64,000 nt of DNA from Psococerastis gibbosa (Eukaryota > Arthropoda > Insecta > Psocodea > Psocidae), in contig OZ020484.1 in NCBI GenBank assembly GCA_963971405.1, positions 36,912,770 to 36,976,769 of the forward strand, read 5' to 3'. The position numbers and the translations under genes are program-made. The notes under the pieces were generated by a model. That model ran no database searches. It was not told the origin of the DNA and saw nothing but the letters and a program-made list of their open reading frames with translations. Position 1 is the first letter of the stretch, and the number at the start of each line of letters is the position of its first letter. Positions 11,193 to 22,910 of the stretch are shown here, piece after piece.

Positions 11193-14100
11193 CTGTAACA
11201 CAATCCCGCAGTAATAATATAATATGTAATAATATATATTGATTGAACATCGGCCTCTGTTTTTTTTATTTGAATATTACACTGACTGATGCAAGGTATA
11301 TTCTAAATTAATGTTCATCAGTTACCTGACTCCACTCATGGGATACTTCTGGTAGTCTACATCAACTGCAGACCTAATAGGTTATTGTTTTTCTATTTAG
11401 GGCCTTTCCGACCATCGAAACTTATCCAGCCACTAAGTGTCGGGGGAGGTTATCTCAAAAGCTTATAGCGAGATAAGCTCCCCGTCAACTTAGAGGCTGG
11501 ATAAGTTTCGTTGGTCAGAAAGGCCCTTATTCGTTACTACAAGGAAAGTTTTATGATTTTTTTATTCGAGATTTCAGCGGATTTCCACGTTTCTAGATAG
11601 CAGGAACCAATAAAAGTGAAGAACCAGTAAAACCCGGGCTGATGGGCCGTGGTCGAAATGAAAGTGACTTCCAAACGTTTCGTCAATATCTGCGGCTGAC
11701 ATCTTCAGTGGCGCTGCGTAGACTTCGAAGGTTGTACCTCGGTGGCTCCGTAGCGAGTGACTGGCCCCCTACCCAGTCACTGTTATCATCTACTATTATT
11801 AGACCAATTAATAAGTAAGAAACCACGTACGGTTTAACTCGTAACGGCCCTTTAATAAAAAGTATCAAACTTAGCTGATATAAAATCAACTTACATCCCT
11901 AATTACGTACCTGATCGTAAATTACTTTAATTATTAATGAACAACTAGGGCATGTCGCTACTTCTTCCCCAGCAATAAGTTCTTCCTGAAAAAAATAACA
12001 CAAAATTCATAACTTTCCAGCAAACCAACCTATCATTATCATGTGAATTGCCATGATTCTTATGTCGTATGACTCCTCAGATCAGAGGCTGAGGTGCAAT
12101 AGAACACTTAATCCTACCTTAACCTAAACACGCTGCACAGTAGGAATATGCGACTTACCCTGCGTGCGATCGGCGATCTGCCGTAACTCAACACATGTAG
12201 TCTATTAGTGTAAGCCGGCCAGATTTATTTTTTAAAAAACCGGGAGGTTTCAGTTTGGCTTATACAGTATACACTATACCTATTTTCTCCCCCGGTAGAA
12301 TTTTTTTGAAAAATTGGCTTAAATTAATGAGGTATCAGGTTCTTTGATAGCAGATTTTAAATAGTGGGGTTCGACAGGCGAGAAATACAATTGCTCACAA
12401 GGGGGGCCCGGGGGTCTTGGCTTAAATTCTCATAGAAATGGACTTATATTGCGAATACCCCGACATAACACAGCTTTATATGGTAGTTCTTTTTTTTAAA
12501 TGCCTGCCGCCAGTGGAACTCCCTAGATAAGGAAATTAGATCGCAGCCAAAGATTCGTGGGTTCAAAAGCCAGTTGCTGAAAAAATTACTAGGAACAGAA
12601 TAGGTTTAGAATAAGAATACTGTCTAGATATTTACTGTATGTGTTTTTTTTTTTACGTCACGTCACTTTAGAATAAGTTCTTTTTATGCATTGTTAGAAA
12701 AAGATTGTTTACGTTAAGCGTATGTATTTTGTAAATTGTATTGTTTTTGGACGTGGGTTAGGCAGAAAAAGACTTTCTAGTCTTAAGTCTCGCCCCGTAA
12801 ATATAAGACGTTTAATATTATTATTATTATTAAATTAATGTGGTTTTACGCATTTAGGTAGCAGTAACGTTCAGATTTCATAGGCGATAAATATACTAGT
12901 AGTGGCAAACAAGGCGGCTCGCCCCCCCCCCCCCCCCCCGAAGAAAAACTTGTAAAACTTGGCTTAAATTAATGGGGTTTTACGCATATTGATAGCAGTA
13001 ACCAGTAACCGGGGGGAAAAACTTGAAAACATATAAACTGCAAAATAGTGGGGTTCTACGTATTTTAACAGCAGGAAAAAATAGATTTCTTAAAGCTTAC
13101 CAAGGAATGCTTAAATACTTATTCATATTGCTGGAAACAGGGGGGTCCGGGGGTCTCCCCCGTGGTGAAAAATTGAAAATATATATGCAAAATAGTGGGG
13201 TTTTACGTATTATAACAGCAGGAAAGTATAAATTTTCTAAAGCATACAAAGAAATCTTAAATGCTACTTATTCATATTGCTGGAAACAGGGGGGCACGAG
13301 GGAAAAATTTGAAAATTTAAGTTCAAAATAGTGGTGTTTTTCGATTTTTACAGCAGTAAAATTTATATTTAAAACATGGAACTCATATTCATGTTACCAT
13401 ACTAAGGTTGGTTTTTGTTTAGAATATCATATTTTATATAGTGTACGCTAATCCCTCCCCGGGGGGGGGGGGGGGGGCTTCGCCCCCTCTGGTCCCTCCA
13501 CTGTAGGGGGGGGGGAGGGGTTTTACGCAGATTGATAGCAGTAACATTAATTAGAATTTACTAGCGATGAATTCAATTGCACACAATTCGAGTAAAATTT
13601 ATACTTAATCGTAAAATTACATCACTCAATTTGATGTCTTAGAAAAACAGGGAGATTTTCCGGGATATTTTCCAAAACCGAGAGATTACGGCCTCCCGAC
13701 AACATTCACCCGGGAGCCGGGAGATTGGGCTGAAAACCGGGAGGTATGGCAGGCTAAGGGCTATAACCTACAGAGGAGACTGAAGAGATTATTCGGATGC
13801 ATTCATTGAATTGTTTGTATGCGAATAATCTTTTTATATTTAAAATTAAAAAAATGAACAAGACTAGTTTGACTAGTACCAGGTAGGCTAGATATATTAA
13901 TGCCCCGGCCATATTTACGACACCAGGATCCCTTCGGTCCATCCACCCCTGACTTCTTCGTACAATCCTACCAACTAGGCTCTCATTCTTAGCGGTTGTC
14001 AGCAGATCCAACGCACCAGGCCCTAAGTAGGTCAAGCCATCCAGAGGCTTACCACTGCCACTGGCATGAAGTGTACGCCAATGGCAGTGATACGCCTCTA

Positions 14101-14406
14101 AAACAACAGTCAACGTGATAAGCAGACTTTATATACCTACCCATTTATTGCATCAAATAATTTTATTTATGACAATGTCTTCTTCCCCCTTAGTGCCGCG
14201 TGCGCAGCGAGGGGGGGTTACCCCGAACCCATTTCCTGAACTCGCCATGACAATGTCTAAAAATATTTGTGGGAACTGGTTAGCCTAATTATGCTTACCT
14301 TAGAAATTTGAAAGCGGTCTCCGCAAGGACAGGGGTAATAATAAATTTGTTCTTCGTCGTCGTATTCAAAGTCTTCTATTTCTATTTCATCATGGTAAAC
14401 AGCCAT
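11109..14406 (-). CDS. Dph3: DPH3, diphthamide biosynthesis CSL zinc-finger protein
   Basis: Three minus-strand exons give 88 aa: 14406-14299, 11985-11911 and 11192-11109 (stop TGA). DPH3 is a small iron- or zinc-binding electron donor that reduces the Fe-S centre of DPH1-DPH2 in the first step of diphthamide synthesis on eEF2. It also partners with Elongator. The sequence opens [16 protein letters not shown], and the four cysteines sit in [11 protein letters not shown] and [15 protein letters not shown], the complete CSL (DPH-type) zinc ribbon. Length fits the family (82 aa in human). The C-terminal tail after the ribbon is lysine- and glutamate-rich, unlike the vertebrate tail. The last exon runs straight on into RPC7. 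The 5' end faces VIPAS39 across about 850 bp, so the two may share a promoter region. Confidence 0.94.
11400..11526. mobile_element. Tourist/Harbinger-like MITE in DPH3 intron 2
   Basis: A 127-bp palindromic element starts GGGCCTTTCCGACCA and ends in its inverse TGGTCAGAAAGGCCC. It is flanked on both sides by TTA. The inverted repeats are about 45 bp (AACTTATCCAGCC). A GGGCCTTT terminus with a TTA duplication is typical of PIF/Harbinger (Tourist) MITEs. Confidence 0.8.
11541..11700. repeat. Repeat fragments with a hammerhead-like core motif
   Basis: 11541-11615 is a partial copy of the 400-bp interspersed repeat (GAGATTTCAGCGGATTT). Next to it, the minus strand of 11655-11715 reads CACTGAAGATGTCAGCC and then ATTGACGAAACGTTTGG. 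This is the CTGA-box, stem, GAAAC arrangement seen in degenerate hammerhead-like and Penelope-type terminal sequences of invertebrates. The canonical CUGANGA box is not intact, so activity is doubtful. Confidence 0.35.
12505..12840 (+). mobile_element. 3' end of a non-LTR retrotransposon with an (ATT)n tail
   Basis: Bases 12514-12603 encode 29 codons plus a stop whose pattern WNSLDKEIR followed by [11 protein letters not shown] is the usual extreme C-terminus of reverse-transcriptase ORFs in CR1/jockey-type elements. A 3' UTR of about 230 bp follows, ending in CGCCCCGTAAATATAAGACG and a run of ATT units. The 5' part is missing, as expected from truncated reverse transcription. It lies in DPH3 intron 1. 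Confidence 0.7.
12840..13560 (+). repeat. Tandem array of about 120-bp units with G/C tracts
   Basis: At least four imperfect units each contain a GGGG...TCTCCCCC block, an AAAATTTGAAAA-like stretch, GTGGGGTTTTACGCAT and ATAGCAGTAA. A related fragment lies at 12360-12430. Two adjacent units create the false open frame at 13023-13331, which shows the same peptide motif twice. Homologous units lie at 54425-54860 and 55260-55490. Long C and G runs at 12920-12938 and 13460-13476 may be assembly-sensitive. Confidence 0.7.
13745..13835 (+). mobile_element. Retrotransposon 3'-end fragment (same family as 42755-42910)
   Basis: CTACAGAGGAGACTGAAGAG followed by CGGATGCATTCATTGAATTG matches the minus strand of 42770-42850 closely. 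It matches the 3' UTR of the VIPAS39-intron element (17345-17500) more distantly. It is probably a short 3'-end relic in the plus orientation. The open frame covering it on the minus strand is not considered a gene. Confidence 0.5.
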
Positions 14407-15255
14407 ACCTTCCCTAAATATTCATATCGCAGGCTCGCAGAAAAAAATTTAAAACTAGACAGACTGTAGATAGGTAAGGACACCTGATAAGGTTAAGTTA
14501 TGTTTCACATAATAATAATAATATCACAAATAACTTATAACTAATAATTATTGCTTGTGCAGTTGTGGACTTGTAAATTTTTGAAATGTTGTTGACGTTG
14601 TTGTGTTCAGTGTAGGGCTCTATATTAGACAGGTATTGTCATCCGCCAGTTTTTATCCATTATAAGTCTGGTGTATAAGCCAAGCATTGGGCGTTTACCT
14701 ATTTATTATTAGAAATTTATCGTTGTTTATTTATTTTTTATATAAAAAAACGTTCTACCAATTAGGGAAGTGTTTCATAAAAAATACTAAAACGTGTTTT
14801 CGTTTTTTTTCAATCTTTTACTTTTCTTAAAAATAATTACAATACTTAGCATACAGGAAATATAGGATAAAAAATGGCGGATGACAATACCCGGGTATAT
14901 AGTGCCTTAGTTCAGTGTTGCACCTCTATCGTATAGGGAAATGCTTGCGTTTAGCCAATGAGATTCTGGCTCAACCATGTATCTAACTAATGAAAACATT
15001 GGAATTTGACGTCATTTCTCTATGGAATATCGATTTCTATTTGAAAAAGGTAGCGTAATATTACTGCCACGTATAATAGATAATCATCATCATCAGATAA
15101 TCATCAGCTGATCGCATGCTGCCACGCCACTTTCTTGTATATATATTGTTAACGTTAAATAAAGTTAATAAACATTAAACTTACAAAGTAAAAGTAACAT
15201 TATTGTAACAGTAGTATATGCTTGACGGCGTATAAAATCTTCCGTTTGACTTGAC
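14407..15255. promoter_or_regulatory. Head-to-head intergenic region of DPH3 and VIPAS39 (candidate bidirectional promoter)
   Basis: The start codons of DPH3 (minus) and VIPAS39 (plus) face each other across about 850 bp, which must hold both promoters. A MITE occupies 14632-14891. No clear TATA box or initiator could be assigned by eye. Confidence 0.5.
14632..14891. mobile_element. MITE with 27-bp inverted termini between DPH3 and VIPAS39
   Basis: The left end GGTATTGTCATCCGCCAG continues TTTTTATCC, and its inverse GGATAAAAAATGGCGGATG continues ACAATACC at the right end. The total is 260 bp with no ORF. The target duplication is unclear, so the superfamily is unassigned. Confidence 0.7.
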
Positions 15256-18200
15256 ATGACTTTAAAGCGGGAAGACGGAGATTACTGGAATGAGAGTGAT
15301 GTGACTGGCTTCTCGTTTGATGACGAAGAAGTAAGATTATAGAAAACCAGGGCCAGATTTTCTAAACGACGGAAAAGGCTGCAGCATTTAAAACAAATTA
15401 AGGACGTCTATGCCATCAAAAGAGGCTCAATATTTTGGCACTCCTAAGCCTAGAGAAGGATATTTTAAAAATAATATATAGCTACCTACAGCATTATTAA
15501 CTACTCCGTAGACTTAAAAATGTAACAGACTAAGATTGAAGAAAGTTTGACACCATAAGGGTAGACATTGTGTTAAAATAACCAGTCATAGGTGTTCAAT
15601 CAACCCTCGTTGTTGCGAGGGGGGGGGGGGAAGGACACTACTACCCTACATCCGCTCTGTAAAAAACAATAATCTATGTAATAGAAACATTATTATTATA
15701 AATATGACTGCAAATACAATGACACGTTTAATTCTATTTTGTAGGTAGCGACTGCTTCATCATTTTTTCAGCCAAGCAGGCTTGGTGGCACTGGAAATTT
15801 TCAAGAAATTCTTGGTGGGGCAGCATGCATAAGCGATTTTAATGAGCCTCTTTCAGCAGTGAACCCATTAACTACGTTGGTTTCTAGACGCTCACTAGCT
15901 CTAAGTGTGTAATATCTTTTTTTTTTACTAAATATCATGTCTCAGGTTTCATCCGGTTTGACCTACCATAGCAAGAAATTACAATGTTGTCTTTATTTTG
16001 GACAATTCGACGAATTTTGGGCTTTTTGGCCCACTCCTGCAAGTAAGGAGTAAGCAGTACCGGTAAACCATTTCCAGTCTTATAATAAATACCAGGTATC
16101 AGGTATGGTATGCCACCCAGCAAGTCTTAAACACGAAGGGCAACTAGCAAATGAATGAATTAAGAGACAATCGGAGGGAAGAAGACTTTCATGCGTACAA
16201 AATATCTCAAGATATATCGATCGCGTAGTGGGTGTCCAATTTGCTTTTAAAGCTTGGCTATAATTTCCTTTGGTTTTTGCATATTTAAATATTTTCCAAC
16301 ATTCTTATAGCTTCTTGTAGGTAATTCGTAATGGCTAATGTGTTTTGGGGCAGTTATTACGGTGTTAGAACGATAGAAATGAGGTAAATAGCAATAATAG
16401 TTTTCTCATGTGAAATTATTTCTTTTTTTCAGTTTTTAATGAAGAAGTTACTGATAAGCCATTTGCAGATCCTAAGGAAGAACTGGCAATTTTGAGGAGA
16501 CAATTGGCAGGACTTAATGACCCACCTCCCATTGAGATCACAATACGCTCGATTCTTCTCGGAAAGCCCTATTCTTTGCATTTATACAGATCTTATGATT
16601 TAAAGTCGCAGCTTTTAAATCATACTGTACAGCTGGGTGATGGGAACGTTATACTCGCAGTGGTACTTTTTCTTCGGAAAACTCTTGCAAAAAACCTGTT
16701 TGTTCGTCTTCTTCAGTTTAAACCTGCCGCTGTGCCTGTGTACATAAACTATCTGTCTACGAAGTATGAGTTTCGAACTGCTGTCGATATTCTTTCGTGA
16801 GTGAAAATAATATTTTTTGCATAATTTAATAACTAGTTTGAATTTAAATTAAAAAATTAAGAATTAGAAAGATAAACCACAATTTTCAAAATCAGGCCTA
16901 CGCTTGATTGAATTACCTACTTATTCATCTAGTATATTATCTGGATATCGTTCTCAGCAACTTTAATGAATTAGTTGAGGACATTTTAACCTTTCGAGAC
17001 TCCAATAATAAAATGTCTCTTCTAGGGTGCTTGGACAAACTAGAGATGCAGCCTTCAAAAATGTGCAATATTTAATTCAGCCTGAACAAAGCCTTGATAA
17101 ACGATCGCAATGCCTACGGGTACTGCTAAGAGACCATTTTTCCGCCCCAGGTGGTGAAGATAAAATATTCATTGACAATTTCTTTAAACTGGTTGGTAAG
17201 TATATGTATATAGCAAGTTCCTAATCAAGACGGCCAGTACAACGTAAACCTATTTGAGCAACGTAAAGCTCACGAATCAGTCATTTTAAGAACTGTCCCC
17301 ATTTTAAAAACTCAATGTGCTTTGGATTATTCCTACTGGATTTTTTAAATTGTTTTTTTAGATTAAGACAACATACAAGCAATTTAGTGAATGCATCAGA
17401 ATTATCACTCACTAACTACTTCAGTTGCCTTTGTAGATAATCGTAATACCTGTGTTAAATTACATGAGGTCTCCGATGGTAGGGTGTGCACATCTGTTGT
17501 ATTTATAATTAGCACTATGTGCTAATAAATTAACTAGGTTCACTTATTACTGTTCAGTTCATCAATATTAATCTGGATTCAGTGACACTAGTACCATCTT
17601 CTTAAATTTCTCGACGGAGTCTTGGTTTTTTATTTCCCTACTTAGCGCGTTATATTTGGATAGCCCCTCATGGAAGATGCTCTTCTTACGAAATGTCGAT
17701 GTCACGTGGTCAAGGTTTATATCATTTTGATGTCTCGTATTATGCCCGTGAGTTTCACCAAATGTCCTTATCATAGATCTTAAGTAACTTGGTAGCAATC
17801 CCTTCATAACTTTATGTATGAAGACCATAGTGTCACAATACACCTGATCCTTAACTGATAAAACTTTAATGTCCAGCAACATATCGGAGACACGCGTATC
17901 ATTTGGAGCGTTTAGTATCACTCGAAGTCCTGTGTTGATTACTACCTGTATTTCGGTCATAGTCTCAGCTGATGCGTAGTTTAGTAGGGTACTGCAATAG
18001 TTAATATGGGGTTTTACCAATACTTTAAAAATCAATTCTTTCAATTTCCTTGGAAGTGAATAACGAACTCTTCTAAATAGGCCCATTTTTTGCTTTAACT
18101 TATTGATTAGTTTTCTGAACTGTTGCACAAACGAAAGTTTCTTATCCATCACAATCTCTTGGTACCTAAACTCCTCAACTACCTCCAATGTTTCTCCATC

Positions 18201-21200
18201 CAATTTCACTTCAATGTTCTGAGCATAGTTTGACTTTGAAATTAACATAACTTTAGACTTATTCTGGTTTATTTTCAGCTTATTGGCTTCTAGCCAGTTG
18301 ACAACAGCACACAATTCTTCATTCATATCATCAATTAGTTTTCGCATGTCGTTTCCACGGCAGTACAGCAACGTATCATCAGCAAACATGTGTATACTGC
18401 AGAAACGTAGGATGGTTGGCAAGTCATTTTTAAATAAGACGAAAAGTAACGGTCCGAGGCAACTCCCTTGTGGCACCCCGATGTCAACTGGGACGTGAGT
18501 TGACTTCGTATCACCTATTTTGACAAACTGTTTCCTATTGTGTAGATAATTCTTCAGCCATCGGTAAACATCACCCCTGATGCCCATTTTCCCCAACTTA
18601 TTGAGGAGTCAAAGGCCCTCATGAGATCTACAAATACAGCAAGGACATGTTCATTAGCGTCAATAGTTCTCCTCCACTCTTCAATTACAAATTGGACCGC
18701 TGATTCGTTCGAATGTCTCTGTCTGAATCCTGACTGATGAATGTTCAGTATGTTCTCCTCGTCGATATATTTTATGAGTTACTTGTGCACAATTTTTTCC
18801 AATATCTTATCGACAGTGGGTAAAACATTAATCGGTCTCATATGCTTTACGTCATTGGAACTGGGTACTTTCGGTATCGGGGTCACAGATGCTATTTTGA
18901 GTTCATCGGGTATACAACCTCCAATTAACAAGTTTCTCACAATTTTTGTAATGCTACTTCTCAGTTGTTTTCAACACTTCTTTAACACTTGAGCTGTGGG
19001 CTGGGTGGGATCAGATCCACTGAGTTCCTTGACAATAGCAAAGACATCATCTTTATTTGGCAGTTGGAATGTTCCAAGACTCTGATGCCCTGTCTCAGGA
19101 ATGATTTTTTCTGGTACATTGGGGGTCATATCATTAATTTCAATAACACTTTTGACAAAATAGTTATTCAGTTCATTGGCCATCTCTTCTTTATTCTTTA
19201 CCACACCCCTATCTGTTTTAACACTGTTTATGGTGAATGTATTTATATTCAAAGCTTCTTTAAGTACCCGCCATAATTTCTTTCCATCCTTGAATGAGTT
19301 GTTCAACTTCCTTTCAAAATATTCTCGTTTTACCCTTCTTAGTTCCGCAACATATTTGTTTCTTTTGGCTTTAAATGTATTCCATTTTTCAGTCAATCTC
19401 TCATTTAATTCAATTTCACCACCAGCAACTCTTCTTTTAAGATTTTTAAACACCCCATACACATTTAATTTTTCTCTTCTTGCCAGGGTAACACTTCTTG
19501 TGAAGTATTTACAATATCTTTCTTTTCGCAGCACGGTAGCTTCAACTGCATTCGAAATCACATTGCAATATGTAGGGTAGTCTTCAGTGCTACTTTCCAG
19601 TGCATTTATGTTACTTTCTAAGGAATGCACGAGAACATTATAGTCAATGGCACCTCGAATTATAATAATTTCTTCTATTTTATCTTGATGATAGGGTACA
19701 TAGGCAACCACTAGATGGTGATCAGAGGGTATTATATTATCTATAACTTTACACTTTGTTTTGTTTCTTTGTTATCACAAGATCAATGGCCGTTGCTGTC
19801 GTTGCGGTAACCCTAGTTGGATTATTAAGAGTCAGGTAGAGGTTGAATTCAGCCAAAAAGCCCAAAAGTTTTCGGCATGCATATTCTTCAGGTCTCAGCC
19901 AGTCTATTCATGTCTCCCATAACAATAAGTTGGTCATCTGTGTCGCACACATCCATTGCTTTAGTAATCACTTGTCTGAAGTGTTCAAAGAACTTGACAA
20001 CAGGGGAGTTGGGGGAACGATAATAAAGACCTAGTACATACTTCCTTTTGTCGATGATGACAAATACCAGAAGAGACCAAAACTCATAATCAATCGCTGC
20101 TTTATGTAGTACTTTGAGATCCAGTGTATCCTTAGTATATAAAATTATACTCCTGTGTGCTGAGAGTTTGACTCAACCATCGTGGCATTATAACCTTTTA
20201 ACTGGTATATATTAACAGCAGTGGTACTAATTAAGTGGGTTTCGACCAATCCCAGCACTAACGGTTCTAGTTTAGCCGTGATCATCTCATTCAACACTTC
20301 ACTCATGTCTTTTTTTTTTTAACCCACCAATATTTACCAGTAAAATTTTCCCGTTCATATTCATCATAATGTCTTAATTCTACGCTTTATACTTGCCACT
20401 AGGTCCTTGTACGTTTGACAGCTGGTATCTGACATTGAGTGGCTAACATCCACCGTAAGATTATACTTTTTATTTCTTTCTTCACAGTTAAAACAATGGG
20501 TACTATGAACACATTGCCCCTTAAGCAGTTAGAACAACGTTTTTCTATTTTGTTGAACTCACTAGTTCCATGTGAGAAAATTTTCGTAAAATACTACATT
20601 TGTTTCGGCTCAATCCATTTTCTGCCTGATCGTACCAATGGTAGTCACAAATAGATCTTGAGTGGAGTTTATAGTGTATAATCTGTTTGACTCATTGATA
20701 CATTGCTATTCTAAATTTGGCGCTTGACTCAATACCTTACCCTTGTCTTCGTATTGTTTATTTTTCAGAATGGCAGCTGTCAGTAGGACCGCATAATGAA
20801 GCTGTAAGAGGTACAGTTGTTGAAGTCTTAGCATATCTCTGCTGCAAACATTGGAACGAGCTTCGAGGGCATCAACTCTCCCCACAAAACTTAATTACAT
20901 TGCTATCCGTCAGTGAGCGGCAATTCCACTGGACTGCTTTTACTTCTCTCGCTGATTGTGGAAGTTGGGGCGAGATAGGCGGATTATTTTTTACGAAGGT
21001 AGATACTTGTAGGTCATTTTAGCCTACATACATTATAAATACATAAATAGTTTGTATTTTTTCTTCAATTGTACAACACAATTACAATTTAATTACGTTT
21101 GGAAGGGGAGCCCAAAGGACAAGTCCCTGGCTGGGCCCCCCTTTTACAAAGGTAAAGTGAAATATAATAAATTTAAAATCTATAATCTTTAAAATCTTTA

Positions 21201-22910
21201 TAAATGCAGTTTTTTAATCTGGGTCTTATGTCACAAACGGAGGACTGTTATTTTATCTCTCCACTGGCTGTCACACCCACTACTACAGGCATATAAAATA
21301 ATAACAATCTATAGATCAGCTGCATTGCATTACTCTTCCTATTGCCTCCTCTTCCATTACAGCTGGGTTAGTGTTAGACACACCAGTCTTCGACATTGTC
21401 GGTATTAGATTATTAACAAAATAGCACTACTCTAAAAAATACTGTACTACTCACTGGGATTCATCATTCACGACACATCTTTACTGGTCAGCGCAGCGCC
21501 TATTGGCGGTAATTCCAAGGGCGGGCATCGGCTAGGCGATAACTCGTAGTACTTACTGGGGAAAGCATGCCAAGTGATTTTTTCTACATAAGTTTAAAGG
21601 ACGATTAACACTATTTTGCATTCTATGTTTCCTCAATAATTATTTATCATATTTTTGTTTCAGGGCTGGCTAGGTGGAAAAAAGTTAAAGAGTGTATTAG
21701 CTGCAGACAAAATCGTTAAAGAATTGCACAGAAGGCAGTGTCCTGAATCAAATATTTTAGAGTATTTTGAATTGGTGGACTCTTTAGATAAACGACTGGC
21801 ATTAGCAAAATCATTGGCTTGGCACAAAGGTGTCATAGATGTGAGTAATCTATCTATCACTTATTGCTAGGGTTAAGAAGATACTCTTTTATGGAAGTTC
21901 CTGTGCACAGAAGGGAGTGTCCTGAATCAAATATTTTAGAGTATTTTGAATTGGTGGACTCTTTAGATGAACGACTGGCATTAGCAAAATCAATGGCTTG
22001 GCACAAAGGTGTCATAGATGTAATTATTTAGTTGTCTTGTTGTCTGTGAGTATAAGTAGCGTAGAGACGCTATTTAGTCTCTCCATGTATCACATAAATT
22101 CACAGTTTAACTTTAGTCATTGCACTTGCGCAGGGCCCAAGGAAAGGCTCCTATCGAATCAAATTTCTTAATAGAACCGTCTAGTCTGTTATAATCCAAA
22201 AGTCCTTTCTGAAGTAACGACTTCCAGGGGAAGTCACTCAATATCCTGTGTTAATGTAATAAACTCATGGTAAATTAGACGTGGAAAATAAATAGAACAT
22301 TTCCGTTGTAGTTTATTGTCTAATTTAGCTAGTTTTCCCATTTAAACAGACTAGATCGAGACTACGCCACAATAACAAGTCATATTCACATTCACAAATA
22401 TTCATTCATCAGCATACCGTTGAGTTAACCTGGCCAACCTGGTACGTTTATTCAATGGCTGGTCATAGGAAACGTGGTTTCAGCAGCCTGATCATGACGA
22501 TTACAATACCGGTATTATAATCGGAATGATCAGGCTGCAGGTGGGCTCAGGATTAAAAAAATATATTAGGTGCGTTCGAACGTCCCATCTCTCCTATACA
22601 TAACTTTAGGTACCGGTACCATTGATTGGAAGTCGACATGCTTGATATGAACAGTATCAAAGGCCCAGGTAGAAAAGTATTTCTAATGCAACATTTCTCT
22701 TACATAACTTAGATATGAAGCTGTTTAAATACAATAGCTAACTTATATTTTTTTCTGTAACTAAATAAAAATTGTATTTCATTTCAGACTTACAGTGCCA
22801 TGCGCGATCGGCAAGGACTAGTGCAATACCAAGCATCAATCAATCCCCAGTCCAATGATTATTTACACGCTGAGACCTTATTGCGTGCTAATATAAAATG
22901 GAGAAATTGA
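15256..22910 (+). CDS. Vipas39: VIPAS39 / SPE-39 (VPS16B; partner of VPS33B)
   Basis: Seven exons give 432 aa: 15256-15330, 15745-15904, 16433-16796, 17026-17195, 20769-20998, 21664-21840 and 22788-22910 (TGA). The protein pairs with VPS33B in a class C Vps (CHEVI) complex that controls endosome-lysosome and apical recycling traffic. Matches to the family are DYWNESDVTGFSFDDEE at the N-terminus, LGDGNVILAVVLFLRKTL, HWNELR and WTAFTSLADCGSW, GWLGGKKLKS, ESNILEYFELVDSLDKRLAL, GVIDTYSAMRDRQ and the terminal IKWRN. The Vps16 C-terminal domain spans about residues 150-425. The exon 2 donor (GTGTGT) is weak, so its 3' edge is the least certain junction. Human is 493 aa; the linker is shorter here. 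Intron 4 holds an antisense retrotransposon, and intron 6 holds a partial copy of exon 6. Confidence 0.92.
15935..16060. repeat. Dispersed repeat with GGGC...GCCC hairpin
   Basis: CGAATTTTGGGCTTTTTGGCC and then CCACTCCTGCAAG match 42290-42345, 23277-23325 and, weakly, 57040-57070. Each copy has a short hairpin of the form TTTGGGC-loop-GCCCACTC. This is probably the 3' end of a SINE-like or retroelement family. It accounts for the open frame on the minus strand at 15935-16123. Confidence 0.45.
17568..18596 (-). pseudogene. Reverse transcriptase, C-terminal part of the LINE
   Basis: This is the longest intact piece of the element (342 codons). It holds the catalytic box FADD and the PQGSCLGPLLF motif. 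After the fingers and palm it carries the thumb-like conserved C-terminal region (LVKPHINYCSTLL, then LSVKDQVYCDTMVFIHKV) common in CR1/jockey relatives. It ends SREIKNQDSVEKFKKM. The N-terminal RT motifs lie just upstream in another frame. It is not a host gene. Confidence 0.9.
18971..19711 (-). pseudogene. LINE linker between endonuclease and reverse transcriptase
   Basis: A 246-codon fragment rich in Lys, Arg and Glu contains the typical post-endonuclease segment (KLWRVLKEALN, ANELNNYFVK). It continues into the RT domain after a frameshift near 18970, and the endonuclease lies upstream after another shift near 19740. Confidence 0.8.
21903..22020 (+). pseudogene. Partial tandem duplicate of VIPAS39 exon 6
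   Basis: About 116 bp repeat the last two thirds of exon 6 (21725-21840) almost exactly; differences include GGCAGTG to GGGAGTG, GATAAACG to GATGAACG and TCATTGG to TCAATGG. The donor that follows the true exon (GTGAGT) has become GTAATT, and no acceptor precedes the copy. It is therefore most likely a non-functional duplicate inside intron 6. Its reading frame is still open through the segment. Confidence 0.8.

Larger units (their letters stand above)
17340..20400 (-). mobile_element. Non-LTR (LINE) retrotransposon, jockey/CR1 type, antisense in VIPAS39 intron 4
   Basis: The element is read on the minus strand. An apurinic endonuclease domain runs about 20367-19740 (motifs LVETHL, YRSPNS, GDMN, NNPTRVTATT, IDLVIT). 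A linker follows at 19711-18971. Reverse transcriptase runs about 18970-17568 (RPINVLPTVDKILEK, SGFRQRHSNES, VFVDL, GVPQGSCLGPLLF, MFADDTLLY), with the usual KSAL-like C-terminal region after it. There is no ORF1. The 3' UTR to about 17340 resembles copies at 42.8 and 13.75 kb. At least one in-frame stop (near 18783) and several frameshifts (near 18600, 18970, 19740 and 19890) break it, so it is inactive. Confidence 0.9.

Noticed and set aside
13023..13331. 102-codon frame with an internally repeated peptide
   Set aside because: The repetition comes from two units of the G/C-tract tandem repeat, not from a protein.
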